Positions 63,591 through 64,000 of a stretch of 64,000 bases of DNA are shown one piece after another (positions within the stretch are counted from its first letter, which is position 1; each line of letters starts with the position of its first letter). The stretch lies in NCBI GenBank assembly GCA_020638995.1, contig JACKHM010000002.1, positions 992,001-1,056,000 on the forward strand, written 5' to 3'. The position numbers and the translations under genes were made by a program. This stretch comes from Planctomycetaceae bacterium (GTDB lineage Bacteria; Planctomycetota; Planctomycetia; Pirellulales; Pirellulaceae). Below the pieces are notes generated by a model, which was not told the DNA's origin, made no database searches, and saw only the letters and a program-made list of their open reading frames with translations.

Positions 63591-64000
63591 TTACTTTTTC
63601 CCTTTGCCGTTGTTTATGCCCCCTTTACCGTTGTCGTTGGAGTTTGCATCGGTGACAACATCGTTGGCAAAGGTCGCAAACAAGTCCTCGGCGGAACTTC
63701 CAGTTAGTTGGTCTTCGTCACCGCCATCGTCGACGAGTTCCACATTCAAACCGGCAAAGAAACTGTCGACGTCGGCACGCCACGCGTCGAGTTGAGATTC
63801 GTCGGCATCACGCAACTGGGACTGCATGTCGAGCAGTTCATCCATATCAGCAATGGTGTTCATTGCTGCTGTGGACGCGTTCTGCAACACACCGCCGCTG
63901 ATCAAATCGCTTTCAGGGTTCCCCACAATGCGATCCTCGCCCAATCCGCCAATCAAGATGTCGCGTCCCGATCCACCGTTGATTTGATCATTGCCAGCAC
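63591..64000 (-). CDS. C-terminal part of an RTX-like calcium-binding protein (truncated by window edge)
   Basis: The frame is open through the right edge; the first codons visible read AGNDQINGGSGRDILIGGLGED, the GGxGxDxxxGG nonapeptides of RTX toxin-type calcium-binding repeats. After them a linker with acidic residues leads to LTGSSAEDLFATFANDVVTD and a Lys/Gly-rich end, KGGINNGKGKK. In planctomycetes such repeats end giant secreted cadherin or dockerin-type proteins. The body lies outside the window. Confidence 0.8.
   Translation of the reverse strand, partial: AGNDQINGGSGRDILIGGLGEDRIVGNPESDLISGGVLQNASTAAMNTIADMDELLDMQSQLRDADESQLDAWRADVDSFFAGLNVELVDDGGDEDQLTGSSAEDLFATFANDVVTDANSNDNGKGGINNGKGKK

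Overview
This window looks like a chromosomal segment of a planctomycete of the Pirellulales type. The diagnostic genes are a PSCyt1/DUF1549/DUF1553 cytochrome gene paired with a Tat-exported DUF1501 gene (17784-22530), a PVC-type heme-binding dehydrogenase with HEAT repeats (45311-48400), two secreted PQQ-type beta-propellers, a TPR/FG-GAP protein, a thioredoxin-YHS protein and several membrane proteins with an N-terminal NPY motif. Housekeeping genes (recA, alaS, thrC, typA, leuA, glnS, rho) lie among them, mostly in one- or two-gene units on both strands. I found no rRNA, tRNA or CRISPR array.

Layout. 1-5.3 kb: a small carboxylate/carbonyl set (Tat cupin, VOC enzyme, SDR, and a tripartite tricarboxylate transporter in which the binding protein and small membrane subunit are fused). 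5.3-9.7 kb: a TPR protein, an exported repeat-domain (DUF11-like) protein ending in a strong terminator, and two NPY-motif membrane proteins. 9.8-17.8 kb: copA, recA with an overlapping HtrA-like gene that lacks the catalytic histidine, and alaS with a duplicated C-terminal segment. 17.8-26.7 kb: large secreted cytochrome genes. 27-32 kb: an HTH-PAS regulator, thrC and an AddB-like nuclease. 32-38.8 kb: two beta-propeller genes flanking typA, then a UbiB-family kinase. 39-43.3 kb: a DUF420 membrane protein, an FHA-GAF-PP2C phosphatase, and leuA with a regulatory leader. 43.4-48.4 kb: three small planctomycete genes of unknown role and the heme-binding dehydrogenase. 48.6-55.7 kb: glnS, a DUF3754 protein, the thioredoxin-YHS protein and rho with a long 5' leader. 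55.9-61.7 kb: a MORN-variant protein, a methyltransferase and a 1223-residue TPR/FG-GAP protein. 61.9-63.2 kb: a decayed IS630-type element. The window ends inside an RTX-like calcium-binding protein on the minus strand.

The most interesting signal lies upstream of leuA (43060-43290, minus strand). It has a good sigma-70-like promoter, a 19-codon peptide with seven leucine codons (five in a row) using five different Leu codons, then an intrinsic terminator with a T6 tract, all in the non-coding leader of the leucine-biosynthesis gene. This is the textbook arrangement of a ribosome-mediated transcription attenuator. Other notable points are a short inverted-repeat family in intergenic regions, an Arg/Gly-rich N-terminal extension on Rho, 10-bp-spaced direct repeats at the start of the HTH-PAS gene, and the degenerate HtrA-like protein overlapping recA.
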